From contig JAUXGI010000056.1 of assembly GCA_030622295.1 (NCBI GenBank), forward strand, positions 1 through 6,738: a stretch of DNA of 6,738 nt. Direction: 5' to 3'. Made by a program: the position numbers and the translations under genes. Each line of letters starts with the position of its first letter. Position 1 is the first letter of the stretch. Below the pieces are notes generated by a model that was not told the DNA's origin, did not search any database, and worked only from the letters and a program-made list of their open reading frames with translations. Below are positions 1 through 6,082 of this stretch, piece after piece. Source of the DNA: Planctomycetota bacterium (lineage in GTDB: Bacteria; Planctomycetota; B129-G9).

Positions 1-66
1 GCCTACTTTCCTACTGCCTACTTTCTTGTCCCTCTCCTACCCTCCTACTTCCTACTCTCCTACTGT
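1..66. repeat. Degenerate CCTACTTT / TCCTACT microsatellite
   Basis: This pyrimidine-rich tract is built from imperfect 7-8 base units such as CCTACTTT, CCTACTG, CTCCTAC and TTCCTACT; on the minus strand it reads as repeated GTAGGA/AAGTAGG. It looks like a decayed short tandem repeat that continues beyond the left window edge. Repeats of this look occur in intergenic regions of environmental bacteria, but no function can be assigned. No open reading frame in it resembles a protein. Confidence 0.7.
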
Positions 67-70
67 ATTT

Positions 71-114
71 TCATTCGTGGTTCCGGTTTTCTCTGCGTCT
101 CCGCGGCTCTGCGG
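71..114 (-). repeat. CGCAGAG-type interspersed repeat abutting a stop codon
   Basis: Read on the minus strand, this segment begins right after the TAG stop of the oxidoreductase gene. It consists of purine-rich CCGCAGAG / CCGCGGAG / ACGCAGAG units followed by AAAACCGGAACCACGAATG. I recognise this CGCAGAG...AACCACGAAT pattern as a widespread dispersed repeat in many unrelated environmental bacterial genomes; that is recollection, not a search. No U-tract follows it, so it is not an obvious intrinsic terminator. Together with the microsatellite at 1-66 it makes up all sequence left of the gene. Confidence 0.6.
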
Positions 115-2199
115 CTATTCCACCGATTGGAGGAGGAGTTCGCAGAGGTCTATCGCCTTTACCCTGCCTTCGGCTTCTTTGGCCTTGAGGCCGTCCTCGA
201 ACATGGTCATGCAGAAGGGACAGGCGGTGGCGATCATTTTGGGTTCCTCGTCGAGGGCTTCCTGGGTGCGGACTTCGTTGATGTTTTTCCCGATTGTCTC
301 GTCCAGCCACATGCGCCCGCCTCCGCCGCCGCAGCAGAATGCGTGCTCGCGGCTGCGCTCGAACTCCGCCGGACGCAGGCCGGGTATGGCGTACATGATG
401 TCGCGCGGCGCGTCGTAGATGCCGTTGTGACGGCCCAGATAGCAGGAGTCGTGGTAGAGTACCCTGCCCTCGACCGGTCTGGCCGGCTTGAGTCTGCCTT
501 CACTGATTAGTTGTTGCAGAAATTCGATGTGGCTTATCACCTCGAGTTCCGCGCCGAATTGATGGTATTCGTTTTTGAGCGTGTTGTAGCCGTGGGGACA
601 GGTGATGACGATTTTCTTTATGCCGTAGTTCTTGAAGGTCTCGACGTTCATCTGGGCGAGCGACTGCGAGAGGTACTCGTTGCCGAGGCGCCGGGCGGAA
701 TCGCCGCAGCAGTTTTCCTCCGGGCCGAGCATGGCGAAATCCACGCCGGCCTTTTTCAGCAGGCGTATGAAGGCGACGGCGACCTTCTGGTTGCGCGGGT
801 CGAACGAAGCCGAGCAGCCCGCGAAGTAGCACAGTCCCGGCCGTTCAGACTCTTCGAGTTCGGCGTATACCCGAACCTCTTCGACGTCCTTGAGGAAGTC
901 CAGCCGCGTGTCGTTGCCTATCTTATAGGGGTTGGAGTTGTTTTCCATGCCATCGAAGGCGGTCTGCATCTCCTTGGGGAAGCGGCTCTCCATAAGGGTG
1001 AGGTGGCGGCGCATGTCGATTATCTTGTCCGCGACGGAGATTTCGACCGGACAGTGCTCCAGGCAGGCCAGGCAGCCGGTGCAGGCCCACAGTGCGTCGT
1101 CTTCTATTAACTCGCCGACGAGCGGCGTCCTGCCGTCGTCGAACTCCTCCGCATTCTCGCCTTCCTTCGGTTTGGGCAAAGACGGAACGAGTTCCATCCG
1201 GCTTTTCATGTCGCCGATGACCTTCTTCGGGCTGAGCGGTTTTTCGGTCAGGTGCGCGGGGCAGTTGGCCTCGCAGCGGCCGCAGCGCGTGCAGGCGTCC
1301 AAATCGAGGAGTTGTTTCCAGGTGAAATGCTCTATCCTGCCGCTGCCCCAGCGTTCCTGTTCCTCGATGTCCTCGATTGCCGGCACTTCGCCGCGCGGGC
1401 GGAGCGACTGGAGAAATATATTGGCGGCGGCGGTGCACATGTGGCGCAGTTTCGACCACGCGATGTAGGCGATGAAGCCGAAGGAGAGGAGCATGTGGAC
1501 CCACCACATGACCTGGTGCGAACCTATCCACAAGTTTCCTGTAACGCCTACGGAGGAGAATATGTCGGTGGAAATCTTGCCGCCGATGCTCCATGCGGCC
1601 CACTGCGGCTCGTCTGCGCCGAGACGGAAGCCCTCGACGGCGAAGCCGGTGAGGCCGACCAGGAAAAGCGCCAGCAGGATAATGCCCGCCCCGGCGGATT
1701 GTTCCAGGTGCGCGGGGCGGACTATGTAGCGGCGCACGGCGGCCATCACGCAGCCGATGAGCAGCATAAAGCCGCCGATTTCCAGGATGAGGGACTGGAC
1801 AAGGTATGGGACACCCTGTATGAGATGCGTATCCAGGAGATGCTCGCCGACGTGGAGGTTTATCGCGTCGAGCACGGCGCCGAAGAAGAATAATATGAGG
1901 AAGCCGAAGAAAATGAGTCCGTGTATGATGCCCGCCCACATGTCGTAGTACATGGTTTTGGAGGCGAAGACGCCCTTGAGCGTGAGTTTGATGCGCCGGC
2001 CTATCTGGTCAAGGCGCTTCTCGCGCTCCGGCCCGCCCATGCGCCACAATTGATACCGCCGCCAGAGTCCGTAAAGGAAGACCGCGAGCAGAATCGGCAC
2101 GAATACGAAGAACAGGACCGGCTCGACCCAATCCCCCACATTCCAGAAAATCTCACGCATCGGCACGGCTTCGGATACATTTTCCGCCAAAAAAACCAT
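115..2199 (-). CDS. Membrane heterodisulfide-reductase-related Fe-S oxidoreductase (probable ETF:menaquinone oxidoreductase type)
   Basis: The 694-residue protein has three parts. Residues about 26-250 form a NarI-like membrane domain with about five hydrophobic helices and candidate heme-b histidines at H93, H228 and H235. Residues 303-313 (C303, C306, C309, C313) and 373-383 (C373, C376, C379, C383) are two CxxCxxCxxxCP 4Fe-4S motifs. The C-terminal half carries two CCG domains: C457/C462, C497-C498-G and C534, then C586, C622-C623-G and C660/C663. The first CCG domain ends in CPHG, not CxxC. This single-chain fusion matches the family that passes electrons from reduced electron-transfer flavoprotein, fed by acyl-CoA dehydrogenases, to menaquinone; the partner is inferred because no etfAB is in view. 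ATG at 2199 is preferred because GGAGAG lies 5 nt upstream; the alternative ATG at 2160 lacks a ribosome site. An HdrD/DsrK-like or other quinone-linked role is possible. Confidence 0.9.
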   Translation of the reverse strand: MVFLAENVSEAVPMREIFWNVGDWVEPVLFFVFVPILLAVFLYGLWRRYQLWRMGGPEREKRLDQIGRRIKLTLKGVFASKTMYYDMWAGIIHGLIFFGFLILFFFGAVLDAINLHVGEHLLDTHLIQGVPYLVQSLILEIGGFMLLIGCVMAAVRRYIVRPAHLEQSAGAGIILLALFLVGLTGFAVEGFRLGADEPQWAAWSIGGKISTDIFSSVGVTGNLWIGSHQVMWWVHMLLSFGFIAYIAWSKLRHMCTAAANIFLQSLRPRGEVPAIEDIEEQERWGSGRIEHFTWKQLLDLDACTRCGRCEANCPAHLTEKPLSPKKVIGDMKSRMELVPSLPKPKEGENAEEFDDGRTPLVGELIEDDALWACTGCLACLEHCPVEISVADKIIDMRRHLTLMESRFPKEMQTAFDGMENNSNPYKIGNDTRLDFLKDVEEVRVYAELEESERPGLCYFAGCSASFDPRNQKVAVAFIRLLKKAGVDFAMLGPEENCCGDSARRLGNEYLSQSLAQMNVETFKNYGIKKIVITCPHGYNTLKNEYHQFGAELEVISHIEFLQQLISEGRLKPARPVEGRVLYHDSCYLGRHNGIYDAPRDIMYAIPGLRPAEFERSREHAFCCGGGGGRMWLDETIGKNINEVRTQEALDEEPKMIATACPFCMTMFEDGLKAKEAEGRVKAIDLCELLLQSVE

Positions 2200-2281
2200 C
2201 TCGGCTCTCCGACAGTGAAAAAGAGATGCAGTGGGTCACCCGGCGACTGCTACAAGCGACGCGCCTGCAAAGAGCGCAAGC

Positions 2282-2309
2282 ATTCTATCGGCCTGCCATT
2301 CAAAAGCAA
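2282..2309 (-). promoter_or_regulatory. Weak candidate promoter for the oxidoreductase gene
   Basis: Read on the minus strand, TTGCTT (2309-2304) is separated by 16 nt from TAGAAT (2287-2282). The -10 box matches consensus at five of six positions, but the -35 box at only three. It would give a leader of about 75 nt before the ATG at 2199. This is the best pair found by eye upstream of the gene and could easily be chance. Confidence 0.25.
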
Positions 2310-2383
2310 GGGAAACACCCCGGCGTGGGCATGTACGAATTCCTGGATTCACATCGTCTCGAAGTTCCGCGAGGGGACAGTCC

Positions 2384-2405
2384 CCGGGTCTCGCCCGGTC
2401 TTTTT
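2384..2405 (+). terminator. Terminator-like hairpin with U-tract
   Basis: CCGGG (2384-2388) pairs with CCCGG (2394-2398) across the loop TCTCG, and is followed by TCTTTTT. The form is that of an intrinsic terminator on the plus strand, though the stem is only 5 bp. No plus-strand gene lies upstream in the window. It may instead be a structural part of the repeat element, or insulate the downstream promoter. Confidence 0.4.
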
Positions 2406-2477
2406 CCTTTCGCGCCTGGTATCCTCGGATACCGCCCGTCAAGTCATACGAGGCTCGGGGGGTCAGACCCTTTCCCG

Positions 2478-2498
2478 CCCCGCCTTGCGGGGTCTTTT
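2478..2498 (+). terminator. Terminator-like hairpin at the centre of the palindromic element
   Basis: CCCCGC (2478-2483) pairs with GCGGGG (2487-2492) across a CTT loop, followed by TCTTTT. This is a strong short GC stem with a U-tract on the plus strand. It lies near the symmetry centre of the inverted repeat. No gene upstream on this strand would need it, so its role is uncertain. Confidence 0.45.
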
Positions 2499-2554
2499 AC
2501 TTCCGGCCTGCATGACTTCGGGGAACGGCTCCCGATGTCAGAAAGCGCGAAAGG

Positions 2555-2573
2555 AAAAGACAGCCGAAGGCTG
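2555..2573 (-). terminator. Terminator-like hairpin, minus strand
   Basis: On the minus strand CAGCC (2573-2569) pairs with GGCTG (2565-2561) over a TTC loop and is followed by TCTTTTCC. It is the mirror counterpart of the hairpin at 2384-2405: both are followed by TCTTTT(T)CCTTTCGCGC, and the two point towards each other. It could stop leftward transcription from reaching the oxidoreductase promoter. Confidence 0.4.
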
Positions 2574-2662
2574 CTCCTCCTCAGCCCCTCCTTCGTCGGG
2601 ATAAACTCCTGACCCCCTCGCCGACCGACCGCCCCCTTTTGTTGTTACAGGTTGGAAAAGAT

Positions 2663-2691
2663 TTCACATTTTGGAAACATATACGTATAAT
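2663..2691 (+). promoter_or_regulatory. Sigma70-type promoter of the toroid protein gene
   Basis: TTCACA (2663-2668) matches the -35 consensus at five of six positions. It is separated by exactly 17 nt from a perfect TATAAT (2686-2691), in an AT-rich patch that stands out from the surrounding GC-rich DNA. A start site near 2698 would give a leader of about 47 nt that ends with GGAGG (2735-2739), 5 nt before the ATG. This is the strongest promoter-like sequence in the window. Confidence 0.75.
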
Positions 2692-2744
2692 GAGACGCGC
2701 TTGGATGAGTTTCCCGTTACTCGCATACTCCAACGGAGGCTGAA

Positions 2745-3899
2745 ATGTACACCGGATTCAAGGCATTGGGTTTAGGCGCAGTTGCGTTTGTTTTGGCGTT
2801 TATGGTCGGGGGGGCGGAGGTGGATGCGGTCATTTCCATGGAGCCGGCTGTAAACGGGGTGACGATTGAGGGCGAAGTCGAGCTTGAGGACGATCCCAAT
2901 TTCGTTCGCATAACGCCCGAGGTAAGAGACATGGCAAAGGAGTGCCTTATGTGGCTGGCGAGAACCCAGGGTGAGCAAGGCATCTGGGAAGAGGCGGGCG
3001 CTTATGCTCTGCCGATTTCCTGCATGGCGGGCCTGTCGCTGGCATCGTGGGCGGGCCCCGGCTGCGGGCCCAAGGAGTTTGTGGCCGCAATGGACAAACT
3101 CACGGTGTTCATAGTCGGGCACGCGGAGAAAAACGGTTACATATACTCCAGCAACGTCAAGTGGGGCGACAACAGGCCCGCATACGGGCATGCATATGCC
3201 CTGCTGTACCTTACGCAGATTTACGGCATGGGCTTGAACCCCGATGAACAGGACAGGTTGCGTGGTATTATTCGCGGCGCCGTCGGTTTCATAGAAGACC
3301 GGCAGCATCCGAACGGCTGCTGGTACCAGGACTATCGAGGCGGTCACAACATGATTGTGACGGTCTCTCACATTCAGGCGTTGCGGAGCGCCAGCCATGC
3401 CGGCTTTTTTGTGAAGAAGAGCGTGGTCAGGAAGGCGCTCAAGTTCAATGAGGCGCACCTGCAGCGCGACGTATCGGAGTCACGATTGGCCTCCTACTTG
3501 GCCGTGCTTATGGCCGCCGGGGACTATCACAGCCGCCTCCTGCCGGCCGCAGCCAAGCGCATCGCAAACAAGACCAGCCAGGATTCTTATTACAATATCA
3601 GCGGCCAGAACTTCTCCAACTTCCTGCACATGAACTCCTCCCAGATATGCTATTACATCGGCGGAGAGACTTGGAAAAACTACTACACCAAGTACACTGA
3701 CTGGTGCCTGAAGAACCTGCAGAAAGGCGAAGGAGAGGGCGCGGCCTTCCTGCCGCCGCTGCCAAACTGCCACGCCGTAAAGCCCAGCAAGGTTTATACC
3801 ACCGCCGTGGCGACGACCATCATGCTGATGCCCAACAAGTACCTGCCGATGTTCCAGGTGCTCGAACGGGGCAGTAAGGACAAATTGGACCTGGACTGA
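2745..3899 (+). CDS. Exported prenyltransferase/squalene-oxidase-repeat (alpha/alpha toroid) protein
   Basis: The 384-residue protein begins with a likely Sec signal peptide: MYTGFK, a hydrophobic core at residues 7-23, and cleavage probably near residues 24-28. The rest shows toroid-type repeats: WLARTQGEQGIWEEAG (70-85) leading into a small-residue helix, a YGHAYALLYLTQIYG block (147-161), FIEDRQHPNGCWYQDYRGG (182-200) followed by VTVSHIQALRSASHAG (206-220), and a C-terminal ATTIMLMPNKYLPMFQ (356-371). Order and wording match a family common in Planctomycetota. No DxDD motif of squalene-hopene cyclases or DxD-type prenyl-diphosphate site is evident, so an enzymatic cyclase role is doubtful; the function is unknown. 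Relatives often have more G.W repeats, so this copy appears shortened or diverged. The start is supported by GGAGG at 2735-2739 and the promoter upstream. A terminator-like hairpin lies about 130 bp after the stop. Confidence 0.85.
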   Translation: MYTGFKALGLGAVAFVLAFMVGGAEVDAVISMEPAVNGVTIEGEVELEDDPNFVRITPEVRDMAKECLMWLARTQGEQGIWEEAGAYALPISCMAGLSLASWAGPGCGPKEFVAAMDKLTVFIVGHAEKNGYIYSSNVKWGDNRPAYGHAYALLYLTQIYGMGLNPDEQDRLRGIIRGAVGFIEDRQHPNGCWYQDYRGGHNMIVTVSHIQALRSASHAGFFVKKSVVRKALKFNEAHLQRDVSESRLASYLAVLMAAGDYHSRLLPAAAKRIANKTSQDSYYNISGQNFSNFLHMNSSQICYYIGGETWKNYYTKYTDWCLKNLQKGEGEGAAFLPPLPNCHAVKPSKVYTTAVATTIMLMPNKYLPMFQVLERGSKDKLDLD

Positions 3900-4029
3900 G
3901 GGCCCTCGCCCCACGGCCCGCTTTCCCATTACGGATACGCCGAGACCCGGGAAGAATCCTCCTCGTCGTCCCGTCCTGGATTCTGGATTTTGTACTAGAC
4001 GGACAAGTCCGCCGTCGGGACTTTGCGGA

Positions 4030-4058
4030 GCGGGCGGGATAAACGCCTGCACCCTTTT
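4030..4058 (+). terminator. Candidate intrinsic terminator after the toroid protein gene
   Basis: GCGGGCG (4030-4036) pairs with CGCCTGC (4044-4050), seven pairs including one G-U, over a seven-base loop GGATAAA. It is followed by ACCCTTTT. It sits about 130 bp beyond the stop codon and before the promoter at 4112, which fits a unit boundary. Part of it coincides with a repeated motif also found near 2600, so it may be a repeat fragment. Confidence 0.4.
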
Positions 4059-4111
4059 CATCCCGATGATGGCCCCCTTAATCTCACATGCGCCCTGCTC
4101 TCCGCCACGCC

Positions 4112-4140
4112 TTGCGTATTCGTGCCTCACGCTGTATCTT
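4112..4140 (+). promoter_or_regulatory. Candidate promoter for the transglutaminase-like lipoprotein gene
   Basis: TTGCGT (4112-4117) is followed after 17 nt by TATCTT (4135-4140). The boxes match the consensus at three and four of six positions. Transcription would start near 4147, which leaves the initiators at 4167 and 4206 possible and excludes 4023. The -10 region GCTGTATCTT resembles GCTGTTATCTT in front of the glycosyltransferase gene. Confidence 0.4.
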
Positions 4141-4205
4141 ATAGACATGTCCATCTTAAGGCACTGATGGAAAATCTGATTATTCTTACACGCCCAAGAG
4201 ACGCA

Positions 4206-6026
4206 ATGAAGACCGAAACGAAGGCCTCTAACAAGAACCCCTTCAGAATACCGCCGATTATTGCCGCGGTCTGCCTTGCGATTTTCCTTGCGCAGGGATG
4301 CGGAAGCACGCCGGGCGAGAAGGGCGCTCGTGAGGCTGCAACCTCCGATATCCCCGGCGAAATAAGGCAAGACATCGCAGACAGGCTCTTCGGCGGCGAC
4401 AGCAACTGCAAGCCTTTTCGCGCCGGCGTCAAGCGCGTTTCACTGGACAGGCGCACGCTCGACGACGTGATGCGCGACCCCCTGCAGGCGAAACTGTACC
4501 GGCATCTCACGGAGAGCATTTACGTACTGGCCGTCGGCCCCGACGAGAAGCATCACGTGCTCGTTTACAAGAAGGGCGAACTGCTTTTTGAGCGCACCAT
4601 ACCTCGCGAGCATTACCAGGTGCTCGAAAGGCTTTTCCGGCCCTTTGAAAGAATACCCCTGCCCGAGGCCGAAGAACCGCCTGAAATCACCGTTGAGGAG
4701 TTCCTGGAGAAACTGACCGACAGTGTGTCGCCCGAATGCAAGAAAGGAATAGAACGGACTCTTTTGCGCGCCGGCAGGAATGCGCACGAACTGATTCGCG
4801 GCGTGCGCCTGCTCGAGACGGCGGAAGAGAAACAGGCCGCGTACTGGCTGCTGGCCCGGATGAAGGATTATGCGTACGCCTGCCTGTACCGGGATGAAGG
4901 CGAGAAGACTTATTACAAGCATTACGACGCGCAGCGCCTCGGCGCGGACGACCTTTACGAAATCGTTCATTACGCATACAAGGCCCGGCGGACTTTCCCC
5001 TGGGCACGGGACCTCCCCGAAGACCGGTTCCGCAGGTTCGTGCTGGAATACAGGCACACCGATGCCCCGCTCACGCCCGGCCTGCGCGCGCACATGTTCA
5101 GGGCGCTCGAGCCGTACGTCAGAAACCTCCAGGGCGTGGAAGAAGTCGTGCACCAGGTAAACCTCATCTGCTCTTACGTAGTCAAATACCGAAAGGACAT
5201 GTTCTGGGAGGACGAGGACCTGCGCCTGATGTTCGCCACCAGCCAGGCACGCTGCGAGGGGAAGTCGAACTTCGCTTCCGAGATGCTCCGCTCAGTAGGC
5301 ATACCCAACGGCTATGTGTTCACGCCGGCCTGGCCGACCATCGACGGCAACCACGCATGGAACGCGGCCTTTGACGGAGAGAAAGTGCTGTCGTTCATGG
5401 GCTGCGAGTATCGGAAAGAAAAGCCCGATTTCGCCAGGTACCAGGATAGCGAAGTGGCAAAGGTATACCTGCGTGAACCCGACGGCGCCATTCAAGATTT
5501 AACGGCCTCTTACACGCCGACCACGGACTATTCACTCGAAGCAGGCGCGGAATTCGCCGGACAGGTGCTTTACCTCAACGTCTGGAACTCAAACGGGTGG
5601 CGGCCCGTCGCAAAAACCACGGCAGACGAAAAAGGGGCTGCGACGTTCAAGGACGTCGGCTGCCGGAGCGATTTCCTCTTCTGCGTGACCGCTTCGATGC
5701 CGGACAAAGACACGGAGGCCTTGCGCACGCTGGTCATAACCAGGGAAGGAGCGGCCGTTGATATCATAACCGGCGCGGACGGCGGGCAGCCCGCATTAAA
5801 ATGCACCATAAAGGAACTCGCGCCGAAGACCGCCTACCTGCTCAAAATATGGAGGGGAAGGGAATGGCGGGAGGTCGCAAAGGTGGAGGCCGACGATGAG
5901 GGCCGGGTCGAACTCGCCGGACTGGAAGGCCGCCTGTATAAACTGGACACTCCAGAGGGGGAGCCTGCCGGCAGGCCATTTCAAATCAAGACGGCCGGCG
6001 AGGAGACCGAGTTGGCAAAATACTGA
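4206..6026 (+). CDS. Transglutaminase-like (PF01841-type) lipoprotein
   Basis: From ATG 4206 the product has 606 residues. Residues 1-31 are a basic n-region and a hydrophobic core ending in LAQG, with C32 as probable lipidated cysteine; -3 is Ala where Leu is usual. Residues about 155-340 are helical. A transglutaminase-like core follows: C350 in ARCEGKSNFASEML, then DGNHAWN with H383, and SFMGCEY. C350 and H383 fit the catalytic Cys and His. The usual Asp about 15 residues after the His is not evident; D390 and E401 are the nearest acids. The pattern, including FPWARDLPEDRFRRFVLEYR (264-283) and EVAKVYLREPDG (416-427), resembles large Bacteroidota transglutaminase-like envelope proteins. 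Substrate is unknown; peptide hydrolysis or a binding role is as likely as crosslinking. The C-terminus has two similar modules (about 452-511 and 541-594). An in-frame ATG at 4167 has a better ribosome site (TAAGG) but would lengthen the signal n-region. Confidence 0.8.
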   Translation: MKTETKASNKNPFRIPPIIAAVCLAIFLAQGCGSTPGEKGAREAATSDIPGEIRQDIADRLFGGDSNCKPFRAGVKRVSLDRRTLDDVMRDPLQAKLYRHLTESIYVLAVGPDEKHHVLVYKKGELLFERTIPREHYQVLERLFRPFERIPLPEAEEPPEITVEEFLEKLTDSVSPECKKGIERTLLRAGRNAHELIRGVRLLETAEEKQAAYWLLARMKDYAYACLYRDEGEKTYYKHYDAQRLGADDLYEIVHYAYKARRTFPWARDLPEDRFRRFVLEYRHTDAPLTPGLRAHMFRALEPYVRNLQGVEEVVHQVNLICSYVVKYRKDMFWEDEDLRLMFATSQARCEGKSNFASEMLRSVGIPNGYVFTPAWPTIDGNHAWNAAFDGEKVLSFMGCEYRKEKPDFARYQDSEVAKVYLREPDGAIQDLTASYTPTTDYSLEAGAEFAGQVLYLNVWNSNGWRPVAKTTADEKGAATFKDVGCRSDFLFCVTASMPDKDTEALRTLVITREGAAVDIITGADGGQPALKCTIKELAPKTAYLLKIWRGREWREVAKVEADDEGRVELAGLEGRLYKLDTPEGEPAGRPFQIKTAGEETELAKY

Positions 6027-6032
6027 AACGCC

Positions 6033-6071
6033 AATAACACACAAAGGGGTCTGACCCCTTTGTGTGTTATT
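6033..6071. repeat. Perfect 39-nt palindrome with GGGGTC-T-GACCCC core
   Basis: The 19-nt arm AATAACACACAAAGGGGTC (6033-6051) is followed by one T (6052) and its exact reverse complement (6053-6071). It begins 6 nt after the lipoprotein stop codon. No U-tract follows on either strand, so it is not a classic terminator, although a transcript would fold into a very stable stem that could protect the mRNA 3' end. The core is the reverse complement of GGGGTCAGACCC found at 2459-2470. Confidence 0.9.
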
Positions 6072-6082
6072 AGGAAAGTGCG

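Larger units (their letters stand above)
2373..2616. repeat. Composite palindromic element (REP/MITE-like) with inward-facing terminator hairpins
   Basis: One edge is the palindrome GGGGAC-A-GTCCCC (2373-2385). The other edge, on the minus strand, reads GGGGTCAGGAGTTTATCCCG (2616-2597). An imperfect inverted repeat lies between them. GTCTTTTTCCTTTCGCGC (2398-2415) is repeated in reverse orientation as GCGCGAAAGGAAAAGAC (2545-2561), differing by one A. The similarity continues inward to an ATGACTT (2509 region, plus) / AAGTCAT (2440 region) pair, so each arm is about 55 nt. Further hairpins inside are GGTATCC-TC-GGATACC (2418-2433), GGGTC-A-GACCC (2460-2470) and CCCCGC-CTT-GCGGGG (2478-2492). 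The core GGGGTCAGACCC recurs in the palindrome at 6033-6071. The structure suggests a non-autonomous or decayed repeat of the REP/RAYT type; the element boundaries are inferred from the motifs, not from target duplications. Confidence 0.55.
2200..2744. other. Divergent intergenic region, 545 bp
   Basis: This gap separates the minus-strand oxidoreductase from the plus-strand toroid protein. From 2200 to 2372 I see only a weak candidate minus-strand promoter. Positions 2373-2616 hold a composite palindromic repeat with three terminator-like hairpins. From 2617 to 2744 there is a GC-rich stretch, an AT-rich promoter (2663-2691) and a GGAGG ribosome site (2735-2739). Open frames that cross the region translate into Ser/Pro/Arg-rich sequence with no domain-like pattern and run through the hairpins, so I regard the region as non-coding. 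No tRNA or recognised riboswitch was seen. Confidence 0.7.
3900..4205. other. Intergenic region between toroid protein and lipoprotein genes
   Basis: About 306 bp separate the two genes. I see a small hairpin CGGAC-AA-GTCCG (4000-4011), flanked by GACGG...CCGTC as an alternative stem (3998-4016). A terminator-like hairpin follows at 4030-4058, and a promoter at 4112-4140. The 15-mer CGGGATAAACGCCTG (4035-4049) differs at one base from the sequence at 2597-2611 in the upstream repeat element. An open frame in register with the lipoprotein gene reaches back to 4023, but its translation does not look like a signal peptide or a domain. Confidence 0.65.

Noticed and set aside
1..66. CRISPR-like array
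   Set aside because: Units are only 7-8 bases, degenerate and without spacers, so this is a microsatellite.
923..1939. Minus-strand 338-codon frame inside the oxidoreductase gene
   Set aside because: It is an Arg/Pro/His-rich out-of-frame shadow of the cysteine-motif gene on the same strand.
1921..2612. Plus-strand open frames crossing the oxidoreductase start and the intergenic region
   Set aside because: They have no ribosome site or domain-like pattern, run through palindromic hairpins, and overlap a well-supported gene on the other strand.
3900..3924. GGGCC...GGCCC hairpin right after the toroid protein stop
   Set aside because: The stem is five pairs with a ten-base loop and only three Ts follow; too weak to call a terminator.
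4023..4205. Upstream in-frame extension of the lipoprotein gene (ATG 4023)
   Set aside because: The 61 extra residues would bury the lipoprotein signal, no ribosome site precedes 4023, and a likely promoter and terminator-like hairpin lie inside the extension.
3480..4370. Minus-strand open frame of 296 codons antisense to the toroid and lipoprotein genes
   Set aside because: It overlaps two convincing plus-strand genes and their intergenic hairpins, and its translation shows no recognisable motif; it is a typical high-GC antisense frame.
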